From: HyVt-105 sp049975425
Lineage (GTDB): Bacteria > Bacteroidota > Bacteroidia > Bacteroidales > VadinHA17
Length of the DNA: 64,000 nucleotides
Assembly (NCBI GenBank): GCA_049975425.1
Contig: JBNGDI010000004.1
Span: forward strand, 1-64,000
Direction of reading: 5' to 3'
Below are positions 51,802-60,738 of this stretch, in pieces (the stretch's first letter is position 1; every line of letters begins with the position of its first letter). The translations under genes were made by a program, and so were the position numbers. Below the pieces are notes generated by a model. The model had not been told where the DNA came from and ran no database searches. It worked only from the letters and a program-made list of their open reading frames with translations.

Positions 51802-53229
51802 ATGATCACAAAAACAGCCTGGAAAAACGTCTGGAGAAACAAAGTGAGAAGCTTTGTGGTGATAGGTTCTGTGGCAGTGGGAATTTTTGCCGGTACTTTC
51901 TCCGTTGCCGTAATGGAGGGAGCCATTGCCCAGCGCCTTGATGATGCCCTGAATCACGAAGTGGCCCATATCCAGATCACCCACGCCGGCTTCAGGGCAA
52001 ACAACGACCTGAACTGCCTGCTGGAGAATGCCGGCGAAATGGCAGAAAAAATAAGAAGCCTGGAAGAAGTGGAAGCTGTTTCATACCGTCTGGTGGTCAC
52101 CGGAATGGCAAATACGGCTTCCAAAAGCTCAGGAATTATTATCAATGGTATTGATCCGGAAAGTGAAAAGCGGGTACTCGGACTTAACGAAATCCTGAAA
52201 GAGGGTACGGGAACATACCTTGGAAAAGAAACTGCGGATAACCGGGCCTACATCGGAGAAGACCTGGCCAAGAACCTGAACATCATCCGGTTCACCCTGA
52301 CCGATGCCATTGTAGATTCCCTGATGGTAAAGGGTGTCCCCGCCGAAACGGCCGAAAAGTTGCAACCGCTTGCCGGTTCCCGTTTTAAGAATGAAAGATC
52401 TTTCAGAAAAAAAATGGAGTCGGTATTTACCAGGGAGGAGCAAAGAAAATACGGACCGCTTATCAGCGAAATATCCCGTTCTTTCAGAAAGAACGCCAGG
52501 CTTGCCCTGACCTTCGTTGACTGTGACAACTACCACACGGGAGGCATGTTCAGGATAAACGGGCTGTACGACCTTACCAACAATATGTTCGAAAGCACCC
52601 AGGTCTTTGTGCATTACAACGACCTGGCAAGACTTACAGGAATACCTCCCGGACAGGGCCATCTGATCATGATCAGACTGACCGATGTGGATCAAACCGA
52701 ACCGGTGACAGCACAACTCAAAGAACTTTTCCCCGGAACGGAAGTAATGAACTGGAAACAGATCCAGCCCGATCTGGCAATGATGGAAGGAATGGCAAGA
52801 ATGATGTATGGATTTTTCATGGTGATAATCCTGGCCGCTCTTGCTTTCGGAATAGTGAACACCATGTTGATGGTGGTGCTGGAAAGAACCAAAGAGCTGG
52901 GAATGCTGGCTGCCATCGGAATGAATAAGAAAAGGGTATTCAGAATGATTCTGACCGAATCGGTTTTTCTGTCCGGGGTTGGGGGTGTTATTGGAATGAT
53001 CATCAGCAAAATAGTGATAGCTCTTACCGCCAGGCAGGGCATTAATTTATCAGGTTACAAGGAAGGGTTTGAAGCAATGGGATTTACCTCCCATATTTTT
53101 CCGCATATAGGAAATGATTTCTTCATCCTCGTCACAATCCTGATCATCCTCACAGGGATCCTGGCCGCCATCTATCCGGCCCTGAAAGCCCTGAAGCTTG
53201 ATCCGGCCGATGCCCTCAGAACCGAATAA
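51802..53229 (+). CDS. FtsX/MacB-type ABC permease (second)
   Basis: 475 residues from the ATG at 51802 (TAWKNVWRNKVRSFVVIGSV). Same four-helix topology as its neighbour, with a periplasmic domain (~45-345) and GIVNTMLMVVLERTKELGMLAAIG near the third helix, a LolE/MacB coupling segment that contacts the ATPase. Residue identity between the two permeases is modest, so they are distinct partners, not a recent duplication. It starts 11 bp after the first permease. Confidence 0.92.
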   Translation: MITKTAWKNVWRNKVRSFVVIGSVAVGIFAGTFSVAVMEGAIAQRLDDALNHEVAHIQITHAGFRANNDLNCLLENAGEMAEKIRSLEEVEAVSYRLVVTGMANTASKSSGIIINGIDPESEKRVLGLNEILKEGTGTYLGKETADNRAYIGEDLAKNLNIIRFTLTDAIVDSLMVKGVPAETAEKLQPLAGSRFKNERSFRKKMESVFTREEQRKYGPLISEISRSFRKNARLALTFVDCDNYHTGGMFRINGLYDLTNNMFESTQVFVHYNDLARLTGIPPGQGHLIMIRLTDVDQTEPVTAQLKELFPGTEVMNWKQIQPDLAMMEGMARMMYGFFMVIILAALAFGIVNTMLMVVLERTKELGMLAAIGMNKKRVFRMILTESVFLSGVGGVIGMIISKIVIALTARQGINLSGYKEGFEAMGFTSHIFPHIGNDFFILVTILIILTGILAAIYPALKALKLDPADALRTE

Positions 53230-53254
53230 GGAAACGACAAAACAACCATATGCC

Positions 53255-53941
53255 ATGAAAGTGCTTGAATTAAAAAACGTCCATAAGGTTTACAATACCA
53301 CACAGGTAGAGGTTCATGCCGTAAACGGCGTAACCCTCGGTTTCGACCAGGGTGAATTTGCTGCCATTGTAGGTCCCTCGGGTTCCGGAAAAACCACCCT
53401 GCTGAATATGATCGGGGGGCTGGATAAACCCTCACGGGGACAGATCCTGGTCAACGGAACTGACTTGACACAGCTGAAATCCAGTGAGTTGATTGACTTC
53501 CGGCTGTACAACATAGGTTTTGTTTTTCAATCGTATAACCTGATACCGGTACTCACGGCAAAAGAAAACGTGGAATTTATCATGACCCTTCAGAAATGGC
53601 CGCGCTATGATAGAGATCGCAGAACCAGGGAACTCCTGGAAGCCGTTGGACTGGCCGACAGAATGAACAGCCGTCCGGCCCAGCTGTCAGGCGGACAACA
53701 GCAACGGGTTGCCGTGGCCAGGGCTCTGGCTTCCAAACCGAAGTTTATTCTCGCCGATGAACCCACCGCCAATCTGGACACCAGATCCACCGAGAACCTT
53801 CTGGATATTATGGAAACACTGAACAAAAACGAAAACATGACATTCATCTTTGCCACACACGATCCCCGGGTTATGAAGAAGGCACACCGGGTCATTACCC
53901 TGGAAGACGGAAAAGTGATAGAAGACAGAAAAAAACAATAA
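53255..53941 (+). CDS. ABC transporter ATPase (LolD/MacB family)
   Basis: 228 residues from the ATG at 53255. Walker A GPSGSGKT (40-47), Q-loop in VFQSYNLIPVL, signature LSGGQQQRVAVARAL (near 145), Walker B LADEPTANLD and H-loop in FATHDPRVM. It powers the two permeases and belongs to the LolD/MacB/FtsE subfamily associated with lipoprotein release and export by mechanotransmission. It follows the second permease by 25 bp. Confidence 0.96.
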   Translation: MKVLELKNVHKVYNTTQVEVHAVNGVTLGFDQGEFAAIVGPSGSGKTTLLNMIGGLDKPSRGQILVNGTDLTQLKSSELIDFRLYNIGFVFQSYNLIPVLTAKENVEFIMTLQKWPRYDRDRRTRELLEAVGLADRMNSRPAQLSGGQQQRVAVARALASKPKFILADEPTANLDTRSTENLLDIMETLNKNENMTFIFATHDPRVMKKAHRVITLEDGKVIEDRKKQ

Positions 53942-53990
53942 CCACCCTGCTCTGATCATGCACATGATACCTCCCCGTACCGGTGAAATA

Positions 53991-55169
53991 ATGAAAAACA
54001 GTTTCCTCATACTGGTATTTTTCCTGTTTCCGTCAAAAAACCACTTACAGGCACAGAACAACCTGAAATCACTTGAAATATCAGGTTACGTTTCCAGCAT
54101 GCAAACCACCATGTTCACCCACATCGATTCTGCCTGGATGACAGAAAACATCCTCCACCAGCGGCTCAATTTGAAATGGTATGCCACACCCGAGCTGAAT
54201 ATGGCTGTGGAAGTCAGGAACCGTTTTATTTTCGGTGAATTTGTAAAAAATATCCCCGGTTACGACCGCCTGATTGACCGGGAACAGGGTTGGTGGGATC
54301 TCTCGGGATATATTCTGTCGGGAAACAGTTTTCTTTTTCATTCCACTATCGACCGTGGATGGATCGAATACACACAAGGCAACTGGCAGATCAGGGCGGG
54401 CCGCCAGCGGATCAACTGGGGTGTGAATTATGCATGGAACCCCAACGATCTTTTTAACACCTATTCGTTTTTTGATTTTGATTACCCTGAAAAACCGGGA
54501 AGCGATGCCCTTCGCATACAATATTATACCGGTGTATCTTCCCTGGTGGAAGCAGCCGTGAAAGTAAATGCCCGGGAACAGATCACCGCCGCAGGTAAAT
54601 GGAAATTCAACCGGTGGAACTACGACTTTCAGCTGATAGGTGGCCTGATCAACGACGAGGATATGGCAGCCGGCGCGGGGTGGTCGGGAAATATTTCCGG
54701 CGCAGGGTTCCGCGGAGAGGTTACTTACCTTCATCCCGTGAAACATTTTGCCGATACTTCAGGAATATTGATTGCTTCGGTTGGTGCGGATTATACACTC
54801 CCCAATTCACTTTACCTGCAGGCTGAAATTCTATACAATGGGGCTGAAATTCCCGTAGGGGGATTTGAACAGTATTATTACATGCCTCTTTCCGTAAAAA
54901 ACCTTTCTTTCACCGACTGGTCCTTCTTACTTGGTGCAACTTATCAGGTTACTCCCCTTTTCCAGGCCGGGACCCATCTGATGCTTTTCCCCTCCATAAA
55001 AGGTTGTTTTGCAGGACCCACCCTGAATTATTCTCTGGGGGAGAACCTTCACTTCTCTTTTGCAACACAGCATTTTTCAGGTTATTTCGACACCCCGCTT
55101 CCGGGGGGAGTACGGAATGAAAAGAAACAGCTCACCCTGGGGTATCTCCGGTTCAAATACAGTTTCTGA
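53991..55169 (+). CDS. Outer-membrane barrel protein, DUF1302-like
   Basis: 392 residues from the ATG at 53991, which opens a signal peptide (about 1-20, LQAQ). Alternating strands with aromatic girdles run to the C-terminal FKYSF, the end of an outer-membrane barrel. GRQRINWGVNYAWNPNDLFNTY matches the conserved turn seen in DUF1302-type outer-membrane proteins, which elsewhere accompany LolA-like (DUF1329) proteins and RND transporters. Here it sits with an ABC system. It is the last gene of the operon, followed by a terminator. Confidence 0.8.
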   Translation: MKNSFLILVFFLFPSKNHLQAQNNLKSLEISGYVSSMQTTMFTHIDSAWMTENILHQRLNLKWYATPELNMAVEVRNRFIFGEFVKNIPGYDRLIDREQGWWDLSGYILSGNSFLFHSTIDRGWIEYTQGNWQIRAGRQRINWGVNYAWNPNDLFNTYSFFDFDYPEKPGSDALRIQYYTGVSSLVEAAVKVNAREQITAAGKWKFNRWNYDFQLIGGLINDEDMAAGAGWSGNISGAGFRGEVTYLHPVKHFADTSGILIASVGADYTLPNSLYLQAEILYNGAEIPVGGFEQYYYMPLSVKNLSFTDWSFLLGATYQVTPLFQAGTHLMLFPSIKGCFAGPTLNYSLGENLHFSFATQHFSGYFDTPLPGGVRNEKKQLTLGYLRFKYSF

Positions 55170-55189
55170 AAACCTTACTTTTAACAGAT

Positions 55190-55232
55190 TCCCTTATCCA
55201 TAAATCCCGGATAAGGGATTTTTCTTATTTTT
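55190..55232 (+). terminator. Intrinsic terminator of the TetR-LolA-ABC operon
   Basis: Arms CCCTTATCC (55191-55199) and GGATAAGGG (55209-55217) form a perfect 9-bp stem (10 with a flanking T-A pair), 9-nt loop, followed by ATTTTTCTTATTTTT. It marks the operon's end and separates it from the methyltransferase gene. Confidence 0.8.
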
Positions 55233-55233
55233 G
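55226..55233 (+). promoter_or_regulatory. -7 promoter element before the ICMT-like gene
   Basis: TATTTTTG is an exact TAnnTTTG match, 31 nt before the ATG at 55265. It lies within the T-rich tail of the preceding terminator, so could be partly coincidental. No -33 partner is seen. Confidence 0.35.
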
Positions 55234-55264
55234 CCATTCATCACACCATAATACAAATCCCCAG

Positions 55265-56002
55265 ATGACTTTGATCGAGGAGTTAAAGAATACCGGCAAC
55301 TGGCTTTTCAGGAACAGGGGGATTTTACCCGTTTTTCTATTGATGGCAGGACTTGTATTTCTGTTTTTCCATCTCAGAAACCATCCTGTTTCACCGCCTC
55401 TGTGGTATGAAATCCTGTGCCTGCTCGTTGGATTCACAGGATTAGTGATCAGGATCCTAACCGTCGGACATACCCCGAAGAACACCTCAGGCAGAAACAC
55501 CAGGAACCAGAAAGCCGAAGAACTGAATACCACCGGAATTTATTCCGCCCTGCGTCATCCCCTGTACCTGGGAAATTTCTTTATGTGGCTGGGCCTTGCC
55601 TTGTTCCTCTATAACACCTGGTTTGTGATCCTTTCAATACTGGTTTTCTGGTTATATTATGAAAGGATCATGATTGCAGAAGAAGCTTTTCTGCAAAATA
55701 AATTCGGGAAGAAATATGTGGACTGGTCTTCAAAAACCCCCGCTTTCATACCGTCATTCAAAAATTACACTTCCCCTTCTCTGTGGTTTTCGTGGAAAAA
55801 TGTGCTGAAACGCGAATACAAAGGGTTCGGCAACCTGATTTTTTCATTTACAATAATAGAAACATTCAAAAGTTCTCTTCTTGCGGAAACATTCCACCTT
55901 CCCACGCGCTGGATTGTGATATTCACTTCCGGTTTTCTGATATGGATCCTTCTCCGGACCCTGGAAAAAAACACCGGCATCTTTGAGGTGGAAGGAAGAT
56001 AA
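55265..56002 (+). CDS. ICMT-like membrane methyltransferase
   Basis: 245 residues with about five membrane helices (about 20-40, 48-66, 95-115, 118-138, 210-230). The sequence LNTTGIYSALRHPLYLGNFFMWLG is the SAM-binding signature of the isoprenylcysteine carboxyl methyltransferase/phospholipid methyltransferase group. The likely substrate is a lipid or lipid-linked group at the inner membrane. Relatives in Leptospira (LmtA) methylate lipid A phosphate, a possibility here. Followed after 15 bp by the carboxypeptidase gene, so the two are probably cotranscribed. Confidence 0.82.
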   Translation: MTLIEELKNTGNWLFRNRGILPVFLLMAGLVFLFFHLRNHPVSPPLWYEILCLLVGFTGLVIRILTVGHTPKNTSGRNTRNQKAEELNTTGIYSALRHPLYLGNFFMWLGLALFLYNTWFVILSILVFWLYYERIMIAEEAFLQNKFGKKYVDWSSKTPAFIPSFKNYTSPSLWFSWKNVLKREYKGFGNLIFSFTIIETFKSSLLAETFHLPTRWIVIFTSGFLIWILLRTLEKNTGIFEVEGR

Positions 56003-56017
56003 AATCCTAGGTATCCT

Positions 56018-57145
56018 ATGAAAATATCATCGAATTTCGACGGGGGTAACATCCGGGTAGATTCCCTGAAAAACCTTGACGATATCCGGCTCAGTATCCG
56101 GCCCGACACTCACACCGATTACCTGCAATGGTTCTACTTCCGCCTTCAGGGAGCAGCAGGCTATCCCTGTGTAATGCACATTACCAATGCGGGAGAAGCT
56201 TTCGAGCCAGCCGGCTGGGTAGATTACAAAGCCTGTGCCTCGTACGACCGTGTTCACTGGTTCAGAATCCCCACACAATACGACGGGGCAACGCTTACCC
56301 TGCGGCATACCCCGGTAAAAAATTCGGTATTCTATGCCTATTTCCCGCCGTTTTCCTTTGAGCAGCACCAGGATATGATCCATCAGGCCCAGAACAGCGA
56401 TCTGTGTATCATCGAACACCTCGGACAAACCCTGAAGGGACATAGCATCGACTGCCTGATTGCCGGTCATCCCGCTCCGGATAAAAAAATCATCTGGATC
56501 CTCGCCCGCCAGCATCCGGGAGAAACCATGGCATCATGGTTCATGAAAGGACTCATCCACCGCCTGCTCGACAGGAACGATCCGGTATCCAGAAGACTGC
56601 TGGAAAAAGCGGTATTCTATATGATCCCTAATATGAATCCCGATGGCTCTGTTCTTGGTAATATCCGGGCCAATGCGGCAGGCGTTAATCTGAACCGTGA
56701 ATGGGCCAATCCATCTCCGGAAAAAAGTCCGGAAGTGTTTTACGTACTGAAGAAAATGATAGAAACCGGTGTGGATATGAACCTGGATATCCACGGCGAT
56801 GAAGCCATCCCCTATAATTTTATCACTACCCTGGAAGGAATTCCCCGATTCAGCAACCGCCTGAAGAATATCCAGGAAAGTTTCATTGATCACTGGATGA
56901 GAATAAGTCCCGATCTGCAAAACGAACAGGGATATCCCAAAGATCAACCAGGTAAAGCCAATCTCGAAATCTGCTCCAAACAAATTGCCCAACGATTTGA
57001 TTGCCTTTCACTTACGGTTGAAATGCCCTTTAAGGATAACTTGAATCTGCCCGATCCGGTAGCCGGCTGGTCGCCCGAACGTTCTGTCAGGTTTGGTGAA
57101 TCAGTGATCAATGCGATCTATTCGGTTATTGATATGTTGAGGTAA
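56018..57145 (+). CDS. M14-family carboxypeptidase, cytosolic carboxypeptidase (CCP) type
   Basis: 375 residues. An N-terminal beta domain (about 1-125) with QWFYFRLQG and GWVDYKA precedes the zinc carboxypeptidase domain, as in eukaryotic CCP/AGTPBP1. Zinc ligands H166 and E169 (RQHPGE) and H259 (DIHGDE), substrate-binding NLNREW (N225-R227) and the catalytic glutamate E335 (VEMPFKDN) are all kept. No signal peptide, so the enzyme is cytosolic. Animal homologues remove C-terminal glutamates, including from tubulin; the bacterial substrate is unknown. Confidence 0.9.
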   Translation: MKISSNFDGGNIRVDSLKNLDDIRLSIRPDTHTDYLQWFYFRLQGAAGYPCVMHITNAGEAFEPAGWVDYKACASYDRVHWFRIPTQYDGATLTLRHTPVKNSVFYAYFPPFSFEQHQDMIHQAQNSDLCIIEHLGQTLKGHSIDCLIAGHPAPDKKIIWILARQHPGETMASWFMKGLIHRLLDRNDPVSRRLLEKAVFYMIPNMNPDGSVLGNIRANAAGVNLNREWANPSPEKSPEVFYVLKKMIETGVDMNLDIHGDEAIPYNFITTLEGIPRFSNRLKNIQESFIDHWMRISPDLQNEQGYPKDQPGKANLEICSKQIAQRFDCLSLTVEMPFKDNLNLPDPVAGWSPERSVRFGESVINAIYSVIDMLR

Positions 57146-57382
57146 TGTTTGTATGTATCTGTATTTCTTCCATTTATATGGAGCATTGAATGGCCTGTTT
57201 ATTGTTTTCCCGGTCCATAACTGAATATTTTTTTCTGCAAGAATCCTGTAGAACCGGATCGTTTTCTGCCGAAACATACTGCAGGAATCTGTGCATCTTC
57301 CGTGCCTGTCACGAATCTGCCCCTGCCACCAGAAAATAATTTCTTGCCCTGAAACAAAGGGTCGGGCGAAGTTATGCCCGGT
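57146..57382. other. Convergent intergenic region
   Basis: Lies between the carboxypeptidase (+) and DUF4249 (-) genes. It has no credible gene. A small hairpin (CGGGC/GCCCG, 57363-57380) follows the DUF4249 stop on the minus strand but lacks a T run, so no terminator is called. Confidence 0.5.
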
Positions 57383-58201
57383 TTATTCCGGAGGATCGGG
57401 AAATACAATTGTATCGCGGTCAACTGCTATGGCACCGAAATACCCCAGTACTTCCGGAAACAAGTTGGAATTCGGATTGTCGGGTGTGGTTCCCATGCCC
57501 TGGGTAGAACTGGCCACCACTGAGGAAAGACTGCTGTAATAATCAAAAGTGGGAAAATCCAGGTTCATCAATTCCACAACAGCCGTATCGCCCGGCAAAA
57601 ACGGTTTGCCGAACAGAAAATAATGGATGGACATCCCGTTGTTTAACCGGTCATCCAGTAAATAATAATAGTTGCTTTGAAAATTTCCTTTCAGTACCCT
57701 TAGCCGGTAATAATTTTTTTGCTCCACCGGGTCGGTAAAATAACAGTGGACTAAAAAACCTTCCTCCGAAAATCTTGTGCCACCGAAGTACTCCGGAACG
57801 AGCGAATCAATGGCAACTTTTGAGGGCATGGTGGAGACTCCCGTATACACCTCACCTTCAAAGGCAACCCGCAGAGTGTATTTATGGCCGGGTATTCCCC
57901 TGGCCACATAATTAATATACAATCCGGGTGATTCTTCTATCATGACAAAAGGAGGTCCTTCGTCCCGCAGGATCTGAACATCCGCTCCGCTGATGACAGG
58001 AAAATGACCTGTATGAAAATAATCGACTGTGGCAGTTAATTTTACAAAGGCATTGCCCCGTTTGTCGGTCAATACCCCTTCGATCACAGGCACTGATTCC
58101 GTCTCACGAAGGTCTATCTGCACGTATTCTTCACAGGCCTGGAGGATGACCAGCAGGGAAAGCAGAAAGAGAAAATAACAGAAAAACGGGCCCGGTTTCA
58201 T
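57383..58201 (-). CDS. DUF4249 lipoprotein
   Basis: 272 residues from the ATG at 58201. The lipoprotein signal peptide ends in LQAC (C23). The early segment YVQIDLRETESVPVIEGVLTDKRGN is the DUF4249 signature, followed by a beta-rich body. DUF4249 proteins are usually encoded next to TonB receptors in Bacteroidota and may help bind the imported ligand at the surface. A single base separates it from the receptor gene stop, so the pair is one transcript. Confidence 0.9.
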   Translation of the reverse strand: MKPGPFFCYFLFLLSLLVILQACEEYVQIDLRETESVPVIEGVLTDKRGNAFVKLTATVDYFHTGHFPVISGADVQILRDEGPPFVMIEESPGLYINYVARGIPGHKYTLRVAFEGEVYTGVSTMPSKVAIDSLVPEYFGGTRFSEEGFLVHCYFTDPVEQKNYYRLRVLKGNFQSNYYYLLDDRLNNGMSIHYFLFGKPFLPGDTAVVELMNLDFPTFDYYSSLSSVVASSTQGMGTTPDNPNSNLFPEVLGYFGAIAVDRDTIVFPDPPE

Positions 58202-58202
58202 G

Positions 58203-60554
58203 TCAGAATTTGAATTGGTAAGAAACAGAAGGAATAATGGAAAATAAATAAAGCTTGGTTGCAAAGGTTATCGTCGGATTTTCTTCATCCTGCTCAAAAT
58301 AAATGGAATAGGCATTTTTGCGGGCATAGGCATTGTATATGGAAAAACGCCAGCTTGACAGGTATTTCTTACCGGGCTTGTTTTCCAGCACCATTCCCAG
58401 ATCGAGCCGATGGTATGGAGGCATTCGGTATGCATTTCTTTCCGGGTAATAATTCGTTACCTGCCCGTCAATCATATACTTACCTCCGGGAAAAGTCACT
58501 GCATTGCCCGTATAATAAACCCATGAAGCTGAAAGGGAAATCCGGTCGTTCAGATCATACAGGCCCACTAATGAAAGATTATGGGTACGGTCATACCTGG
58601 CAGGAAAAACATGGCCGTTATTGATTGCATCAAAGGACCTTTCGGTTTTCGAAAGGGTATAACTGACCCACCCTCTGAATTTTCCCGTGTTCTTTCTCAC
58701 AAACAGCTCCAGTCCGTACGACCATCCCCTGCCGAAAACCAGCTGCGATTCCACCTGATCGTTCAGCAGGATATCGGCTCCGTTGCGGTATTCAATCTGG
58801 TGATCCATGTGTTTATAATAGATTTCCGCCGACGTTTCCAGGCTGTTCTTCCCAAAATTGCGGAAATACCCCATAGCAACCTGCCTTCCGGATTGGGGTT
58901 TAACAACGCGGCTGCTGGGAATCCACAGATCGATCGGTGTGGAAGCCGTGGAATGTGCAATCTGATGAATATACTGGTGGATGTGGGTGTATGAGACTTT
59001 GATCGAATGGGTGGAACCGGTGCGCAGGGTCACAAGAAGCCTGGGATCGAGATGCGGGTAATTGGCAATGATCTCTCCCCTGTCATACCAGGTAGTATCT
59101 GTGGCGAATCCTTCATCAGAAAAACGATAAACGTTGCCGGGCCCCACAAGGGTAAACATGGAAAAACGCAATCCGTATTTCAGTGCCAAAATATCCCCCC
59201 ATTCCGTTTCATGGGAATAATAGGCCGAATGTTCCCATGCATATTTTGTTTCAAGTTTCTTGTCATGAATGGGAAAATCCCCCCTGGAACTTACCTCTCC
59301 CGGTAAAAAGTGGTGATAATTCGATTTGAAGCCAAAAAACATTGTATTCCCGGGTTTTATATAGTACTGGAAATCCGCTTTCAGATTCCAGTCCCGGATA
59401 GAAGATGTCAGATCAAATTCAATCCCTTCATTTACAACTTCAAATACATAATTGTAATTGCTGTATACGAAGGAGGTATTAAGAAATATTTTCTCATTGA
59501 ACAGATGGTTCCAACGAAGGGTGGTGGTAATATTCCCCCAGTCAAAACCGAAATAATTCCTGAATCGGAAAACATCCCTGCCCCAGTAACCCGATACATA
59601 CAACCGGTCTTTGTTCCCCAGCCGGTAATTGGCTTTGAGATTAAAATCATAAAAATACAGCACATTGTTTTTTATCAGGCTGTCCGGCGAAAGTTTGAGG
59701 AACAGATCGGCATAGGTTCTTCTGCCCGACACAATCAGCGAACCCCGGTTTTTTTGAATGGGCCCCTCCACCATGAGCCGGGAGGAAATCAGGCCCAGTC
59801 CGCCGGAAACATTCCATCTCTTCATGTTCCCCTCACGCATTTTTACATCCAGTACCGATGACAATCTGCCTCCGTATTCGGCAGGGACCCCGCCCTTAAT
59901 AACGGAAACGTCCCTGATGGCGTCGGAATTGAATATAGAAAAAAAGCCCAGGAGATGGGAAGCATTATACACAGGGGCTTCATCAAGGAGGATAAGATTC
60001 TGGCTGATATCCCCGCCACGCACATAGAAACCGCTGTTCCCCTCGCCGGCCGACTGAATTCCAGGCAGCAACTGAATGGTTTTCAACACATCCAGCTCTC
60101 CGAAAAGCACCGGAATGGTTTTAATTTCACGGGTATCCAGGTTGGTTACACTCATTTCGGAAGAAGCAACATTCCTGTCGGCAATGTCCCCCGTAAAAAC
60201 CACTTCGCCAATAGAGTGGGTAAAAGGGATCATTTCCACATTCCGGGGCTCGTTTTTATTCAGAACCAGGTGTATCTGCTTTTCACGATAACCCAGATAA
60301 TTGAACCGTACCCTGTATGTTCCTGCAGGAACACTCAACGAGTAAAAACCGTACACATTGGTAATTGTGCCTTCGCCGATTTCTTCCAGGTAAACAGTCG
60401 CTCCGACTAGTTCTTCCCCGGTAAGAGAGTCTCTGACGAAACCACTCATGGTAACCAGCTGCTGACCAGAACCCTTTAAATGAAAAGCAAACAGCAAAAA
60501 TGCCATTCCTGCCCAACGGATAAAAACATACAGTATGGAACTTTTCTGCCTCAT
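58203..60554 (-). CDS. TonB-dependent outer-membrane receptor
   Basis: 783 residues. Signal peptide (about 1-31), a carboxypeptidase-like regulatory domain (about 32-115; SGFVRDSLTGEELVGATVYLEE), a plug domain with FYVRGGDISQNLILLDEAPVYNASHL and GGVPAEYGGRLSSVLDV, and a C-terminal barrel ending SVSYQFKF. It takes up a ligand through the outer membrane using TonB energy. Ligand not determined; the length is shorter than SusC-type receptors. Divergent from the 60739 kinase-like gene. Confidence 0.93.
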   Translation of the reverse strand: MRQKSSILYVFIRWAGMAFLLFAFHLKGSGQQLVTMSGFVRDSLTGEELVGATVYLEEIGEGTITNVYGFYSLSVPAGTYRVRFNYLGYREKQIHLVLNKNEPRNVEMIPFTHSIGEVVFTGDIADRNVASSEMSVTNLDTREIKTIPVLFGELDVLKTIQLLPGIQSAGEGNSGFYVRGGDISQNLILLDEAPVYNASHLLGFFSIFNSDAIRDVSVIKGGVPAEYGGRLSSVLDVKMREGNMKRWNVSGGLGLISSRLMVEGPIQKNRGSLIVSGRRTYADLFLKLSPDSLIKNNVLYFYDFNLKANYRLGNKDRLYVSGYWGRDVFRFRNYFGFDWGNITTTLRWNHLFNEKIFLNTSFVYSNYNYVFEVVNEGIEFDLTSSIRDWNLKADFQYYIKPGNTMFFGFKSNYHHFLPGEVSSRGDFPIHDKKLETKYAWEHSAYYSHETEWGDILALKYGLRFSMFTLVGPGNVYRFSDEGFATDTTWYDRGEIIANYPHLDPRLLVTLRTGSTHSIKVSYTHIHQYIHQIAHSTASTPIDLWIPSSRVVKPQSGRQVAMGYFRNFGKNSLETSAEIYYKHMDHQIEYRNGADILLNDQVESQLVFGRGWSYGLELFVRKNTGKFRGWVSYTLSKTERSFDAINNGHVFPARYDRTHNLSLVGLYDLNDRISLSASWVYYTGNAVTFPGGKYMIDGQVTNYYPERNAYRMPPYHRLDLGMVLENKPGKKYLSSWRFSIYNAYARKNAYSIYFEQDEENPTITFATKLYLFSIIPSVSYQFKF

Positions 60555-60720
60555 AGCCTGCCTTAAAAACGGAATTTCCCCTCTTCGCCTGTCAAATCTT
60601 TATCGAAAATATGGATTTATCATTTATTCCCCTCTAAAATTCCAGTGAAATATCTCTTCCGGCTTTCGGGAATAACGAACAATCATTATCTTTAACTATC
60701 AGGCTTCCCTTTTCTGAAAA

Positions 60721-60728
60721 CAAATATA
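60721..60728 (-). promoter_or_regulatory. Possible -7 element upstream of the TonB receptor gene
   Basis: Minus-strand TATATTTG matches TAnnTTTG, but it lies about 170 nt from the receptor start and lacks a -33 element. A long leader would be needed; low confidence. Confidence 0.25.
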
Positions 60729-60738
60729 GTGGGTTGCC

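Noticed and set aside
50378..53229. Two permeases considered as a recent duplication
   Set aside because: Topology is shared but sequences differ widely; an ordinary heterodimeric pair.
57363..57380. Hairpin CGGGC/GCCCG at the end of the DUF4249 gene
   Set aside because: Only a 5-bp stem without a T run, so not called a terminator.
57199..57423. Small minus-strand frame after the DUF4249 gene
   Set aside because: Overlaps the 3' end of DUF4249 and has no start context or domain.
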